NCBI RefSeq assembly: GCF_963576545.1
Contig: NW_026870491.1
Location: 186,001-250,000, forward strand
Reading direction: 5' to 3'
From: Limanda limanda
Lineage: Eukaryota > Chordata > Actinopteri > Pleuronectiformes > Pleuronectidae
DNA: 64,000 bases
Under the pieces are notes generated by a model. The model had not been told where the DNA came from. It worked only from the letters and a program-made list of their open reading frames with translations, and did not search any database. Positions 11,681 to 24,008 of this stretch are shown here, piece by piece (positions within the stretch are counted from its first letter, which is position 1; each line of letters starts with the position of its first letter). A program made the position numbers and the translations under genes.

Positions 11681-12324
11681 TTGAATAACTTTTTTTTTGA
11701 AGGTCGGAGAGACTTGCAAGTAGGCTCTACCCCCACTAAATGGGGTAGCGCGCATCGATCGGTACCATCTTTGAGCTTCTCCGACTTTCGGAAGGGTTAG
11801 GGTTAGGGTTAGGGATGAAAGCACATAGGAGAAAGAGATATTCTTGAATAACTTTTTTTGTGAAGGTCGGAGAGACTTGCAAGTAGGCTCTACCCCCACT
11901 AAATGGGGTAGCGCGCATCGATCGGTACCATCCTTGAGCTTCTCCGACTTTCGGAAGGGTTAGGGTTAGGGTTAGGGATGAAAGCACATAGGAGAAAGAG
12001 ATATTCTTGAATAACTTTTTTTGTGAAGGTCGGAGAGACTTGCAAGTAGGCTCTACCCCCACTAAATGGGGTAGCGCGCATCGATCGGTACCATCCTTGA
12101 GCTTCTCCGACTTTCGGAAGGGTTAGGGTTAGGGTTAGGGATGAAAGCACATAGGAGAAAGAGATATTCTTGAATAACTTTTTTTGTGAAGGTCGGAGAG
12201 ACTTGGAAAGTGGTTGCATCTGCACTAATTTGGGTCCTGCGGATCGATTGGTACCATCCCCGAGCTTGTACGACCTTCGGAAGAGGTCGACCGACGAAAT
12301 TCCCCCAAATCTGAGGAGATATTC

Positions 12325-12481
12325 TTGAATAACTTTTTTTGTGAAGGTCGGAGAGACTTGCAAGTAGGCTCTACCCCCACTAAATGGGGTAGCGCGCATC
12401 GATCAGTACCATCCTTGAGCTTCTCCGACTTTCGGAAGGGTTAGGGTTAGGGATGAAAGCACATAGGAGAAAGAGATATTC
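12325..12481 (+). repeat. 157-bp A monomer with hybrid variant set
   Basis: It has three G3 runs and the combination GGGGTAGCG with ATCAGTACC, a mix of A1 and A2 markers. That pattern is expected from exchange or conversion inside a monomer. Its counterpart 14718 is also 157 bp. It is copied at 36162-36318. Confidence 0.88.
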
Positions 12482-12799
12482 TTGAATAACTTTTTTTGTG
12501 AAGGTCGGAGAGACTTGGAAAGTGGTTGCATCTGGACTAATTTGGGTCCTGCGGATCGATTGGTACCATCCCCGAGCTTGTACGACCTTCGGAAGAGGTC
12601 GACCGACGAAATTCCCCCAAATCTGAGGAGATATTCTTGAATAACTTTTTTTGTGAAGGTCGGAGAGACTTGCAAGTAGGCTCTACCCCCACTAAATGGG
12701 GTTGCGCGCATCGATCGGTACCATCCTTGAGCTTCTCCGACTTTCGGAAGGGTTAGGGTTAGGGTTAGGGATGAAAGCACATAGGAGAAAGAGATATTC

Positions 12800-12956
12800 T
12801 TGAATAACTTTTTTTGTGAAGGTCGGAGAGACTTGCAAGTAGGCTTTACCCCCACTAAATGGGGTAGCGCGCATCGATCGGTACCATCCTTGAGCTTCTC
12901 CGACTTTCGGAAGGGTTAGGGTTAGGGATGAAAGCACATAGGAGAAAGAGATATTC
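12800..12956 (+). repeat. 157-bp A1 monomer with TTTACCCC
   Basis: It has three G3 runs, and a C-to-T change in the left arm of the stem-loop that is shared with its full-length counterpart 15193. The substitution therefore predates the 6-bp loss, or the loss was repaired in the counterpart. It is copied at 36637-36793. Confidence 0.88.
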
Positions 12957-13111
12957 TTGAATAACTTTTTTTGTGAAGGTCGGAGAGACTTGGAAAGTGG
13001 TTGCATCTGGACTAATTTGGGTCCTGCGGATCGATTGGTACCATCCCCGAGCTTGTACGACCTTCGGAAGAGGTCGACCGACGAAATTCCCCCAAATCTG
13101 AGGAGATATTC

Positions 13112-15510
13112 TTGAATAACTTTTTTTGTGAAGGTCGGAGAGACTTGCAAGTAGGCTCTACCCCCACTAAATGGGGTAGCGCGCATCGATCGGTACCATC
13201 CTTGAGCTTCTCCGACTTTCGGAAGGGTTAGGGTTAGGGTTAGGGATGAAAGCACATAGGAGAAAGAGATATTCTTGAATAACTTTTTTTGTGAAGGTCG
13301 GAGAGACTTGCAAGTAGGCTCTACCCCCACTAAATGGGGTAGCGCACATCGGTCGGTACCATCCTTGAGCTTCTCCGACTTTCGGAAGGGTTAGGGTTAG
13401 GGTTAGGGATGAAAGCACATAGGAGAAAGAGATATTCTTGAATAACTTTTTTTGTGAAGGTCGGAGAGACTTGGAAAGTGGTTGCATCTGGACTAATTTG
13501 GGTCCTGCGGATCGATTGGTACCATCCCCGAGCTTGTACGACCTTCGGAAGAGGTCGACCGACGAAATTCCCCCAAATCTGAGGAGATATTCTTGAATAA
13601 CTTTTTTTGTGAAGGTCGGAGAGACTTGCAAGTAGGCTCTACCCCCACTAAATGGGGTAGCGCGCATCGATCGGTACCATCCTTGAGCTTCTCCGACTTT
13701 CGGAAGGGTTAGGGTTAGGGTTAGGGATGAAAGCACATAGGAGAAAGAGATATTCTTGAATAACTTTTTTTGTGAAGGTCGGAGAGACTTGGAAAGTGGT
13801 TGCATCTGGACTAATTTGGGTCCTGCGGATCGATTGGTACCATCCCCGAGCTTGTACGACCTTCGGAAGAGGTCGACCGACGAAATTCCCCCAAATCTGA
13901 GGAGATTTTCTTGAATAACTTTTTTTGTGAAGGTCGGAGAGACTTGCAAGTAGGCTCTACCCCCACTAAATGGGGTTGCGCGCATCGATCAGTACCATCC
14001 TTGAGCTTCTCCGACTTTCGGAAGGGTTAGGGTTAGGGTTAGGGATGAAAGCACATAGGAGAAAGAGATATTCTTGAATAACTTTTTTTTTGAAGGTCGG
14101 AGAGACTTGCAAGTAGGCTCTACCCCCACTAAATGGGGTAGCGCGCATCGATCGGTACCATCTTTGAGCTTCTCCGACTTTCGGAAGGGTTAGGGTTAGG
14201 GTTAGGGATGAAAGCACATAGGAGAAAGAGATATTCTTGAATAACTTTTTTTGTGAAGGTCGGAGAGACTTGCAAGTAGGCTCTACCCCCACTAAATGGG
14301 GTAGCGCACATCGATCGGTACCATCCTTGAGCTTCTCCGACTTTCGGAAGGGTTAGGGTTAGGGTTAGGGATGAAAGCACATAGGAGAAAGAGATATTCT
14401 TGAATAACTTTTTTTGTGAAGGTCGGAGAGACTTGCAAGTAGGCTCTACCCCCACTAAATGGGGTAGCGCGCATCGATCGGTACCATCCTTGAGCTTCTC
14501 CGACTTTCGGAAGGGTTAGGGTTAGGGTTAGGGATGAAAGCACATAGGAGAAAGAGATATTCTTGAATAACTTTTTTTGTGAAGGTCGGAGAGACTTGGA
14601 AAGTGGTTGCATCTGGACTAATTTGGGTCCTGCGGATCGATTGGTACCATCCCCGAGCTTGTACGACCTTCGAAAGAGGTCGACCGACGAAATTCCCCCA
14701 AATCTGAGGAGATATTCTTGAATAACTTTTTTTGTGAAGGTCGGAGAGACTTGCAAGTAGGCTCTACCCCCACTAAATGGGGTAGCGCGCATCGATCGGT
14801 ACCATCTTTGAGCTTCTCCGACTTTCGGAAGGGTTAGGGTTAGGGATGAAAGCACATAGGAGAAAGAGATATTCTTGAATAACTTTTTTTGTGAAGGTCG
14901 GAGAGACTTGGAAAGTGGTTGCATCTGGACTAATTTGGGTCCTGCGGATCGATTGGTACCATCCCCGAGCTTGTACGACCTTCGGAAGAGGTCGACCGAC
15001 GAAATTCCCCCAAATCTGAGGAGATATTCTTGAATAACTTTTTTTGTGAAGGTCGGAGAGACTTGCAAGTAGGCTCTACCCCCACTAAATGGGGTTGCGC
15101 GCATCGATCGGTACCATCCTTGAGCTTCTCCGACTTTCGGAAGGGTTAGGGTTAGGGTTAGGGATGAAAGCACATAGGAGAAAGAGATATTCTTGAATAA
15201 CTTTTTTTGTGAAGGTCGGAGAGACTTGCAAGTAGGCTTTACCCCCACTAAATGGGGTAGCGCGCATCGATCGGTACCATCCTTGAGCTTCTCCGACTTT
15301 CGGAAGGGTTAGGGTTAGGGTTAGGGATGAAAGCACATAGGAGAAAGAGATATTCTTGAATAACTTTTTTTGTGAAGGTCGGAGAGACTTGGAAAGTGGT
15401 TGCATCTGGACTAATTTGGGTCCTGCGGATCGATTGGTACCATCCCCGAGCTTGTACGACCTTCGGAAGAGGTCGACCGACGAAATTCCCCCAAATCTGA
15501 GGAGATATTC
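13112..15510 (+). repeat. 2.39-kb higher-order repeat, copy 2 (15 monomers, 2,399 bp)
   Basis: Same monomer order as 10725-13111 but with only one 157-bp A (14718), so 12 bp longer. It has its own variants: GCACATCGGTCGG (13275), GATTTTC at the end of the B at 13756, GCGCACATC (14237), TTCGAAAG (14563). It recurs at 36949-39347. Confidence 0.88.
14718..14874 (+). repeat. 157-bp A1 monomer with CATCTTTG
   Basis: It has three G3 runs and is the only short A in the second 2.39-kb copy. It is copied at 38555-38711. No 157-bp monomer occurs between 14875 and 26242 or after 50079. Confidence 0.88.
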
Positions 15511-15836
15511 TTGAATAACTTTTTTTGTGAAGGTCGGAGAGACTTGCAAGTAGGCTCTACCCCCACTAAATGGGGTTGCGCGCATCGATCAGTACCATCC
15601 TTGAGCTTCTCCGACTTTCGGAAGGGTTAGGGTTAGGGTTAGGGATGAAAGCACATAGGAGAAAGAGATATTCTTGAATAACTTTTTTTGTGAAGGTCGG
15701 AGAGACTTGCAAGTAGGCTCTACCCCCACTAAATGGGGTAGCGCGCATCGATCGGTACCATCCTTGAGCTTCTCCGACTTTCGGAAGGGTTAGGGTTAGG
15801 GTTAGGGATGAAAGCACATAGGAGAAAGAGATATTC

Positions 15837-15990
15837 TTGAATAACTTTTTTTTGAAGGTCGGAGAGACTTGGAAAGTGGTTGCATCTGGACTAATTTGGG
15901 TCCTGCGGATCGATTGGTACCATCCCCGAGCTTGTACGACCTTCGGAAGAGGTCGACCGACGAAATTCCCCCAAATCTGAGGAGATATTC
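15837..15990 (+). repeat. 154-bp B monomer with T8 tract
   Basis: The G after T7 is lost, giving T8 directly followed by GAAGG. The same form occurs in the B monomers starting at 6248, 19040, 20482, 22087 and 23529, their six copies at +23,837, and at 54890, 55851, 60807, 63056 and 63854 (the last truncated by the window). It is confined to B. The A monomers 11681 and 14074 have T9 by substitution, without length change. Confidence 0.88.
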
Positions 15991-16316
15991 TTGAATAACT
16001 TTTTTTGTGAAGGTCGGAGAGACTTGCAAGTAGGCTCTACCCCCACTAAATGGGGTTGCGCGCATCGATCGGTACCATCCTTGAGCTTCTCCGACTTTCG
16101 GAAGGGTTAGGGTTAGGGTTAGGGATGAAAGCACATAGGAGAAAGAGATATTCTTGAATAACTTTTTTTGTGAAGGTCGGAGAGACTTGCAAGTAGGCTC
16201 TACCCCCACTAAATGGGGTAGCGCGCATCGATCGGTACCATCCTTGAGCTTCTCCGACTTTCGGAAGGGTTAGGGTTAGGGTTAGGGATGAAAGCACATA
16301 GGAGAAAGAGATATTC

Positions 16317-17596
16317 TTGAATAACTTTTTTTGTGAAGGTCGGAGAGACTTGGAAAGTGGTTGCATTTGGACTAATTTGGGTCCTGCGGATCGATTGGTA
16401 CCATCCCCGAGCTTGTACGACCTTCGGAAGAGGTCGACCGACGAAATTCCCCCAAATCTGAGGAGATATTCTTGAATAACTTTTTTTGTGAAGGTCGGAG
16501 AGACTTGCAAGTAGGCTCTACCCCCACTAAATGGGGTAGCGCGCATCGATCGGTACCATCATTGAGCTTCTCCGACTTTCGGAAGGGTTAGGGTTAGGGT
16601 TAGGGATGAAAGCACATAGGAGAAAGAGATATTCTTGAATAACTTTTTTTGTGAAGGTCGGAGAGACTTGCAAGTAGGCTCTACCCCCACTAAATGGGGT
16701 AGCGCGCATCGATCGGTACCATCCTTGAGCTTCTCCGACTTTCGGAAGGGTTAGGGTTAGGGTTAGGGATGAAAGCACATAGGAGAAAGAGATATTCTTG
16801 AATAACTTTTTTTGTGAAGGTCGGAGAGACTTGGAAAGTGGTTGCATCTGGACTAATTTGGGTCCTGCGGATCGATTGGTACCATCCCCGAGCTTGTACG
16901 ACCTTCGGAAGAGGTCGACCGACGAAATTCCCCCAAATCTGAGGAGATATTCTTGAATAACTTTTTTTGTGAAGGTCGGAGAGACTTGCAAGTAGGCTCT
17001 ACTCCCACTAAATGGGGTTGCGCGCATCGATCGGTACCATTCTTGAGCTTCTCCGACTTTCGGAAGGGTTAGGGTTAGGGTTAGGGATGAAAGCACATAG
17101 GAGAAAGAGATATTCTTGAATAACTTTTTTTGTGAAGGTCGGAGAGACTTGCAAGTAGGCTCTACCCCCACTAAATGGGGTAGCGCGCATCGATCGGTAC
17201 CATCCTTGAGCTTCTCCGACTTTCGGAAGGGTTAGGGTTAGGGTTAGGGATGAAAGCACATAGGAGAAAGAGATATTCTTGAATAACTTTTTTTGTGAAG
17301 GTCGGAGAGACTTGGAAAGTGGTTGCATCTGGACTAATTTGGGTCCTGCGGATCGATTGGTACCATCCCCGAGCTTGTACGACCTTCGGAAGAGGTCGAC
17401 CGACGAAATTCCCCCAAATCTGAGGAGATATTCTTGAATAACTTTTTTTGTGAAGGTCGGAGAGACTTGCAAGTAGGCTCTACCCCCACTAAATGGGGTT
17501 GCGCGCATCGATCAGTACCATCTTTGAGCTTCTCCGACTTTCGGAAGGGTTAGGGTTAGGGTTAGGGATGAAAGCACATAGGAGAAAGACATATTC
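16317..17596 (+). repeat. 1,280-bp higher-order repeat, copy 1 (8 monomers)
   Basis: B A A B A A B A, with the markers CATCATTG (16472), CATTCTTG (16953) and CATCTTTG (17434). Private changes are GCATTTGG in the first B and CTACTCC at 16953. It recurs at 40154-41433. Confidence 0.85.
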
Positions 17597-18876
17597 TTGA
17601 ATAACTTTTTTTGTGAAGGTCGGAGAGACTTGGAAAGTGGTTGCATCTGGACTAATTTGGGTCCTGCGGATCGATTGGTACCATCCCCGAGCTTGTACGA
17701 CCTTCGGAAGAGGTCGACCGACGAAATTCCCCCAAATCTGAGGAGATATTCTTGAATAACTTTTTTTGTGAAGGTCGGAGAGACTTGCAAGTAGGCTCTA
17801 CCCCCACTAAATGGGGTAGCGCGCATCGATCGGTACCATCATTGAGCTTCTCCGACTTTCGGAAGGGTTAGGGTTAGGGTTAGGGATGAAAGCACATAGG
17901 AGAAAGAGATATTCTTGAATAACTTTTTTTGTGAAGGTCGGAGAGACTTGCAAGTAGGCTCTACCCCCACTAAATGGGGTAGCGCGCATCGATCGGTACC
18001 ATCCTTGAGCTTCTCCGACTTTCGGAAGGGTTAGGGTTAGGGTTAGGGATGAAAGCACATAGGAGAAAGAGATATTCTTGAATAACTTTTTTTGTGAAGG
18101 TCGGAGAGACTTGGAAAGTGGTTGCATCTGGACTAATTTGGGTCCTGCGGATCGATTGGTACCATCCCCGAGCTTGTACGACCTTCGGAAGAGGTCGACC
18201 GACGAAATTCCCCCAAATCTGAGGAGATATTCTTGAATAACTTTTTTTGTGAAGGTCGGAGAGACTTGCAAGTAGGCTCTACCCCCACTAAATGGGGTTG
18301 CGCGCATCGATCGGTACCATTCTTGAGCTTCTCCGACTTTCGGAAGGGTTAGGGTTAGGGTTAGGGATGAAAGCACATAGGAGAAAGAGATATTCTTGAA
18401 TAACTTTTTTTGTGAAGGTCGGAGAGACTTGCAAGTAGGCTCTACCCCCACTAAATGGGGTAGCGCGCATCGATCGGTACCATCCTTGAGCTTCTCCGAC
18501 TTTCGGAAGGGTTAGGGTTAGGGTTAGGGATGAAAGCACATAGGAGAAAGAGATATTCTTGAATAACTTTTTTTGTGAAGGTCGGAGAGACTTGGAAAGT
18601 GGTTGCATCTGGACTAATTTGGGTCCTGCGGATCGATTGGTACCATCCCCGAGCTTGTACGACCTTCGGAAGAGGTCGACCGACGAAATTCCCCCAAATC
18701 TGAGGAGATATTCTTGAATAACTTTTTTTGTGAAGGTCGGAGAGACTTGCAAGTAGGCTCTACCCCCACTAAATGGGGTTGCGCGCATCGATCAGTACCA
18801 TCTTTGAGCTTCTCCGACTTTCGGAAGGGTTAGGGTTAGGGTTAGGGATGAAAGCACATAGGAGAAAGAGATATTC
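17597..18876 (+). repeat. 1,280-bp higher-order repeat, copy 2 (8 monomers)
   Basis: Same order and markers as 16317-17596 (CATCATTG at 17752, CATTCTTG at 18233, CATCTTTG at 18714). The base before its first B reads GACATATTC instead of GAGATATTC. It recurs at 41434-42713. Confidence 0.85.
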
Positions 18877-20961
18877 TTGAATAACTTTTTTTGTGAAGGT
18901 CGGAGAGACTTGCAAGTAGGCTCTACCCCCACTAAATGGGGTAGCGCGCATCGATCGGTACCATCCTTGAGCTTCTCCGACTTTCGGAAGGGTTAGGGTT
19001 AGGGTTAGGGATGAAAGCACATAGGAGAAAGAGATATTCTTGAATAACTTTTTTTTGAAGGTCGGAGAGACTTGGAAAGTGGTTGCATCTGGACTAATTT
19101 GGGTCCTGCGGATCGATTGGTACCATCCCCGAGCTTGTACGACCTTCGGAAGAGGTCGACCGACGAAATTCCCCCAAATCTGAGGAGATATTCTTGAATA
19201 ACTTTTTTTGTGAAGGTCGGAGAGACTTGCAAGTAGGCTCTACCCCCACTAAATGGGGTAGCGCGCATCGATCGGTACCATCCTTGAGCTTCTACGACTT
19301 TCGGAAGGGTTAGGGTTAGGGTTAGGGATGAAAGCACATAGGAGAAAGAGATATTCTTGAATAACTTTTTTTGTGAAGGTCGGAGAGACTTGCAAGTAGG
19401 CTCTACCCCCACTAAATGGGGTAGCGCGCATCGATCGGTACCATCCTTGAGCTTCTCCGACTTTCGGAAGGGTTAGGGTTAGGGTTAGGGATGAAAGCAC
19501 ATAGGAGAAAGAGATATTCTTGAATAACTTTTTTTGTGAAGGTCGGAGAGACTTGGAAAGTGGTTGCATCTGGACTAATTTGGGTCCTGCGGATCGATTG
19601 GTACCATCCCCGAGCTTGTACGACCTTCGGAAGAGGTCGACCGACGAAATTCCCCCAAATCTGAGGAGATATTCTTGAATAACTTTTTTTGTGAAGGTCG
19701 GAGAGACTTGCAAGTAGGCTCTACCCCCACTAAATGGGGTTGCGCGCATCGATCGGTACCATTCTTGAGCTTCTCCGACTTTCGGAAGGGTTAGGGTTAG
19801 GGTTAGGGATGAAAGCACATAGGAGAAAGAGATATTCTTGAATAACTTTTTTTGTGAAGGTCGGAGAGACTTGCAAGTAGGCTCTACCCCCACTAAATGG
19901 GGTAGCGCGCATCGATCGGTACCATCCTTGAGCTTCTCCGACTTTCGGAAGGGTTAGGGTTAGGGTTAGGGATGAAAGCACATAGGAGAAAGAGATATTC
20001 TTGAATAACTTTTTTTGTGAAGGTCGGAGAGACTTGGAAAGTGGTTGCATCTGGACTAATTTGGGTCCTGCGGATCGATTGGTACCATCCCCGAGCTTGT
20101 ACGACCTTCGGAAGAGGTCGACCGACGAAATTCCCCCAAATCTGAGGAGATATTCTTGAATAACTTTTTTTGTGAAGGTCGGAGAGACTTGCAAGTAGGC
20201 TCTACCCCCACTAAATGGGGTTGCGCGCATCGATCAGTACCATCTTTGAGCTTCTCCGACTTTCGGAAGGGTTAGGGTTAGGGTTAGGGATGAAAGCACA
20301 TAGGAGAAAGAGATATTCTTGAATAACTTTTTTTGTGAAGGTCGGAGAGACTTGCAAGTAGGCTCTACCCCCACTAAATGGGGTAGCGCGCATCGATCGG
20401 TACCATCCTTGAGCTTCTCCGACTTTCGGAAGGGTTAGGGTTAGGGTTAGGGATGAAAGCACATAGGAGAAAGAGATATTCTTGAATAACTTTTTTTTGA
20501 AGGTCGGAGAGACTTGGAAAGTGGTTGCATCTGGACTAATTTGGGTCCTGCGGATCGATTGGTACCATCCCCGAGCTTGTACGACCTTCGGAAGATGTCG
20601 ACCGACGAAATTCCCCCAAATCTGAGGAGATATTCTTGAATAACTTTTTTTGTGAAGGTCGGAGAGACTTGCAAGTAGGCTCTACCCCCACTAAATGGGG
20701 TTGCGCGCATCGATCGGTACCATCCTTGAGCTTCTCCGACTTTCGGAAGGGTTAGGGTTAGGGTTAGGGATGAAAGCACATAGGAGAAAGAGATATTCTT
20801 GAATAACTTTTTTTGTGAAGGTCGGAGAGACTTGCAAGTAGGCTCTACCCCCACTAAATGGGGTAGCGCGCATCGATCGGTACCATCCTTGAGCTTCTCC
20901 GACTTTCGGAAGGGTTAGGGTTAGGGTTAGGGATGAAAGCACATAGGAGAAAGAGATATTC
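17915..20961 (+). repeat. 3,047-bp higher-order repeat, copy 1 (19 monomers)
   Basis: Built of A-A-B trimers. Private markers are a CTACGAC A at 19194 and a GATGTCG 154-bp B at 20482; both recur exactly 3,047 bp downstream (22241, 23529). It contains the 9-monomer unit 18877-20318 (1,442 bp). It recurs at 41752-44798. Confidence 0.88.
18877..20318 (+). repeat. 1,442-bp nine-monomer unit (three A-B-A trimers)
   Basis: Three trimers, A1-B(154)-A1, A1-B-A3 and A1-B-A2: 3 x 481 minus 1 bp for the short B. The unit recurs as 20319-21923 with one additional A (1,605 bp) and as 21924-23365 (1,442 bp). Each carries exactly one 154-bp B, one CATTCTTG A3 and one CATCTTTG A2, so it is a phased higher-order unit rather than a random mix. 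Confidence 0.87.
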
Positions 20962-23900
20962 TTGAATAACTTTTTTTGTGAAGGTCGGAGAGACTTGCAA
21001 GTAGGCTCTACCCCCACTAAATGGGGTAGCGCGCATCGATCGGTACCATCCTTGAGCTTCTCCGACTTTCGGAAGGGTTAGGGTTAGGGTTAGGGATGAA
21101 AGCACATAGGAGAAAGAGATATTCTTGAATAACTTTTTTTGTGAAGGTCGGAGAGACTTGGAAAGTGGTTGCATCTGGACTAATTTGGGTCCTGCGGATC
21201 GATTGGTACCATCCCCGAGCTTGTACGACCTTCGGAAGAGGTCGACCGACGAAATTCCCCCAAATCTGAGGAGATATTCTTGAATAACTTTTTTTGTGAA
21301 GGTCGGAGAGACTTGCAAGTAGGCTCTACCCCCACTAAATGGGGTTGCGCGCATCGATCGGTACCATTCTTGAGCTTCTCCGACTTTCGGAAGGGTTAGG
21401 GTTAGGGTTAGGGATGAAAGCACATAGGAGAAAGAGATATTCTTGAATAACTTTTTTTGTGAAGGTCGGAGAGACTTGCAAGTAGGCTCTACCCCCACTA
21501 AATGGGGTAGCGCGCATCGATCGGTACCATCCTTGAGCTTCTCCGACTTTCGGAAGGGTTAGGGTTAGGGTTAGGGATGAAAGCACATAGGAGAAAGAGA
21601 TATTCTTGAATAACTTTTTTTGTGAAGGTCGGAGAGACTTGGAAAGTGGTTGCATCTGGACTAATTTGGGTCCTGCGGATCGATTGGTACCATCCCCGAG
21701 CTTGTACGACCTTCGGAAGAGGTCGACCGACGAAATTCCCCCAAATCTGAGGAGATATTCTTGAATAACTTTTTTTGTGAAGGTCGGAGAGACTTGCAAG
21801 TAGGCTCTACCCCCACTAAATGGGGTTGCGCGCATCGATCAGTACCATCTTTGAGCTTCTCCGACTTTCGGAAGGGTTAGGGTTAGGGTTAGGGATGAAA
21901 GCACATAGGAGAAAGAGATATTCTTGAATAACTTTTTTTGTGAAGGTCGGAGAGACTTGCAAGTAGGCTCTACCCCCACTAAATGGGGTAGCGCGCATCG
22001 ATCGGTACCATCCTTGAGCTTCTCCGACTTTCGGAAGGGTTAGGGTTAGGGTTAGGGATGAAAGCACATAGGAGAAAGAGATATTCTTGAATAACTTTTT
22101 TTTGAAGGTCGGAGAGACTTGGAAAGTGGTTGCATCTGGACTAATTTGGGTCCTGCGGATCGATTGGTACCATCCCCGAGCTTGTACGACCTTCGGAAGA
22201 GGTCGACCGACGAAATTCCCCCAAATCTGAGGAGATATTCTTGAATAACTTTTTTTGTGAAGGTCGGAGAGACTTGCAAGTAGGCTCTACCCCCACTAAA
22301 TGGGGTAGCGCGCATCGATCGGTACCATCCTTGAGCTTCTACGACTTTCGGAAGGGTTAGGGTTAGGGTTAGGGATGAAAGCACATAGGAGAAAGAGATA
22401 TTCTTGAATAACTTTTTTTGTGAAGGTCGGAGAGACTTGCAAGTAGGCTCTACCCCCACTAAATGGGGTAGCGCGCATCGATCGGTACCATCCTTGAGCT
22501 TCTCCGACTTTCGGAAGGGTTAGGGTTAGGGTTAGGGATGAAAGCACATAGGAGAAAGAGATATTCTTGAATAACTTTTTTTGTGAAGGTCGGAGAGACT
22601 TGGAAAGTGGTTGCATCTGGACTAATTTGGGTCCTGCGGATCGATTGGTACCATCCCCGAGCTTGTACGACCTTCGGAAGAGGTCGACCGACGAAATTCC
22701 CCCAAATCTGAGGAGATATTCTTGAATAACTTTTTTTGTGAAGGTCGGAGAGACTTGCAAGTAGGCTCTACCCCCACTAAATGGGGTTGCGCGCATCGAT
22801 CGGTACCATTCTTGAGCTTCTCCGACTTTCGGAAGGGTTAGGGTTAGGGTTAGGGATGAAAGCACATAGGAGAAAGAGATATTCTTGAATAACTTTTTTT
22901 GTGAAGGTCGGAGAGACTTGCAAGTAGGCTCTACCCCCACTAAATGGGGTAGCGCGCATCGATCGGTACCATCCTTGAGCTTCTCCGACTTTCGGAAGGG
23001 TTAGGGTTAGGGTTAGGGATGAAAGCACATAGGAGAAAGAGATATTCTTGAATAACTTTTTTTGTGAAGGTCGGAGAGACTTGGAAAGTGGTTGCATCTG
23101 GACTAATTTGGGTCCTGCGGATCGATTGGTACCATCCCCGAGCTTGTACGACCTTCGGAAGAGGTCGACCGACGAAATTCCCCCAAATCTGAGGAGATAT
23201 TCTTGAATAACTTTTTTTGTGAAGGTCGGAGAGACTTGCAAGTAGGCTCTACCCCCACTAAATGGGGTTGCGCGCATCGATCAGTACCATCTTTGAGCTT
23301 CTCCGACTTTCGGAAGGGTTAGGGTTAGGGTTAGGGATGAAAGCACATAGGAGAAAGAGATATTCTTGAATAACTTTTTTTGTGAAGGTCGGAGAGACTT
23401 GCAAGTAGGCTCTACCCCCACTAAATGGGGTAGCGCGCATCGATCGGTACCATCCTTGAGCTTCTCCGACTTTCGGAAGGGTTAGGGTTAGGGTTAGGGA
23501 TGAAAGCACATAGGAGAAAGAGATATTCTTGAATAACTTTTTTTTGAAGGTCGGAGAGACTTGGAAAGTGGTTGCATCTGGACTAATTTGGGTCCTGCGG
23601 ATCGATTGGTACCATCCCCGAGCTTGTACGACCTTCGGAAGATGTCGACCGACGAAATTCCCCCAAATCTGAGGAGATATTCTTGAATAACTTTTTTTGT
23701 GAAGGTCGGAGAGACTTGCAAGTAGGCTCTACCCCCACTAAATGGGGTTGCGCGCATCGATCGGTACCATCCTTGAGCTTCTCCGACTTTCGGAAGGGTT
23801 AGGGTTAGGGTTAGGGATGAAAGCACATAGGAGAAAGAGATATTCTTGAATAACTTTTTTTGTGAAGGTCGGAGAGACTTGCAAGTAGGCTCTACCCCCA

Positions 23901-24008
23901 CTAAATGGGGTAGCGCGCATCGATCGGTACCATCCTTGAGCTTCTCCGACGTTCGGAAGGGTTAGGGTTAGGGTTAGGGATGAAAGCACATAGGAGAAAG
24001 AGATATTC
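20962..24008 (+). repeat. 3,047-bp higher-order repeat, copy 2 (19 monomers)
   Basis: Direct copy of 17915-20961. The only difference I noticed is near its end, where the A at 23846 reads GACGTTCGG instead of GACTTTCGG. At 24009 a B stands where the first copy continues with A. It recurs at 44799-47845. Confidence 0.87.

Larger units (their letters stand above)
10725..13111 (+). repeat. 2.39-kb higher-order repeat, copy 1 (15 monomers, 2,387 bp)
   Basis: Order A A B A B A A A A B A B A A B. It shares markers with the next copy: the T9 tract plus CATCTTTG in one A (11681/14074), a 157-bp A after a B (12325/14718), and TTTACCCC (12800/15193). Three of its A monomers are 157 bp. The whole unit recurs at 34562-36948. 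Confidence 0.88.
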
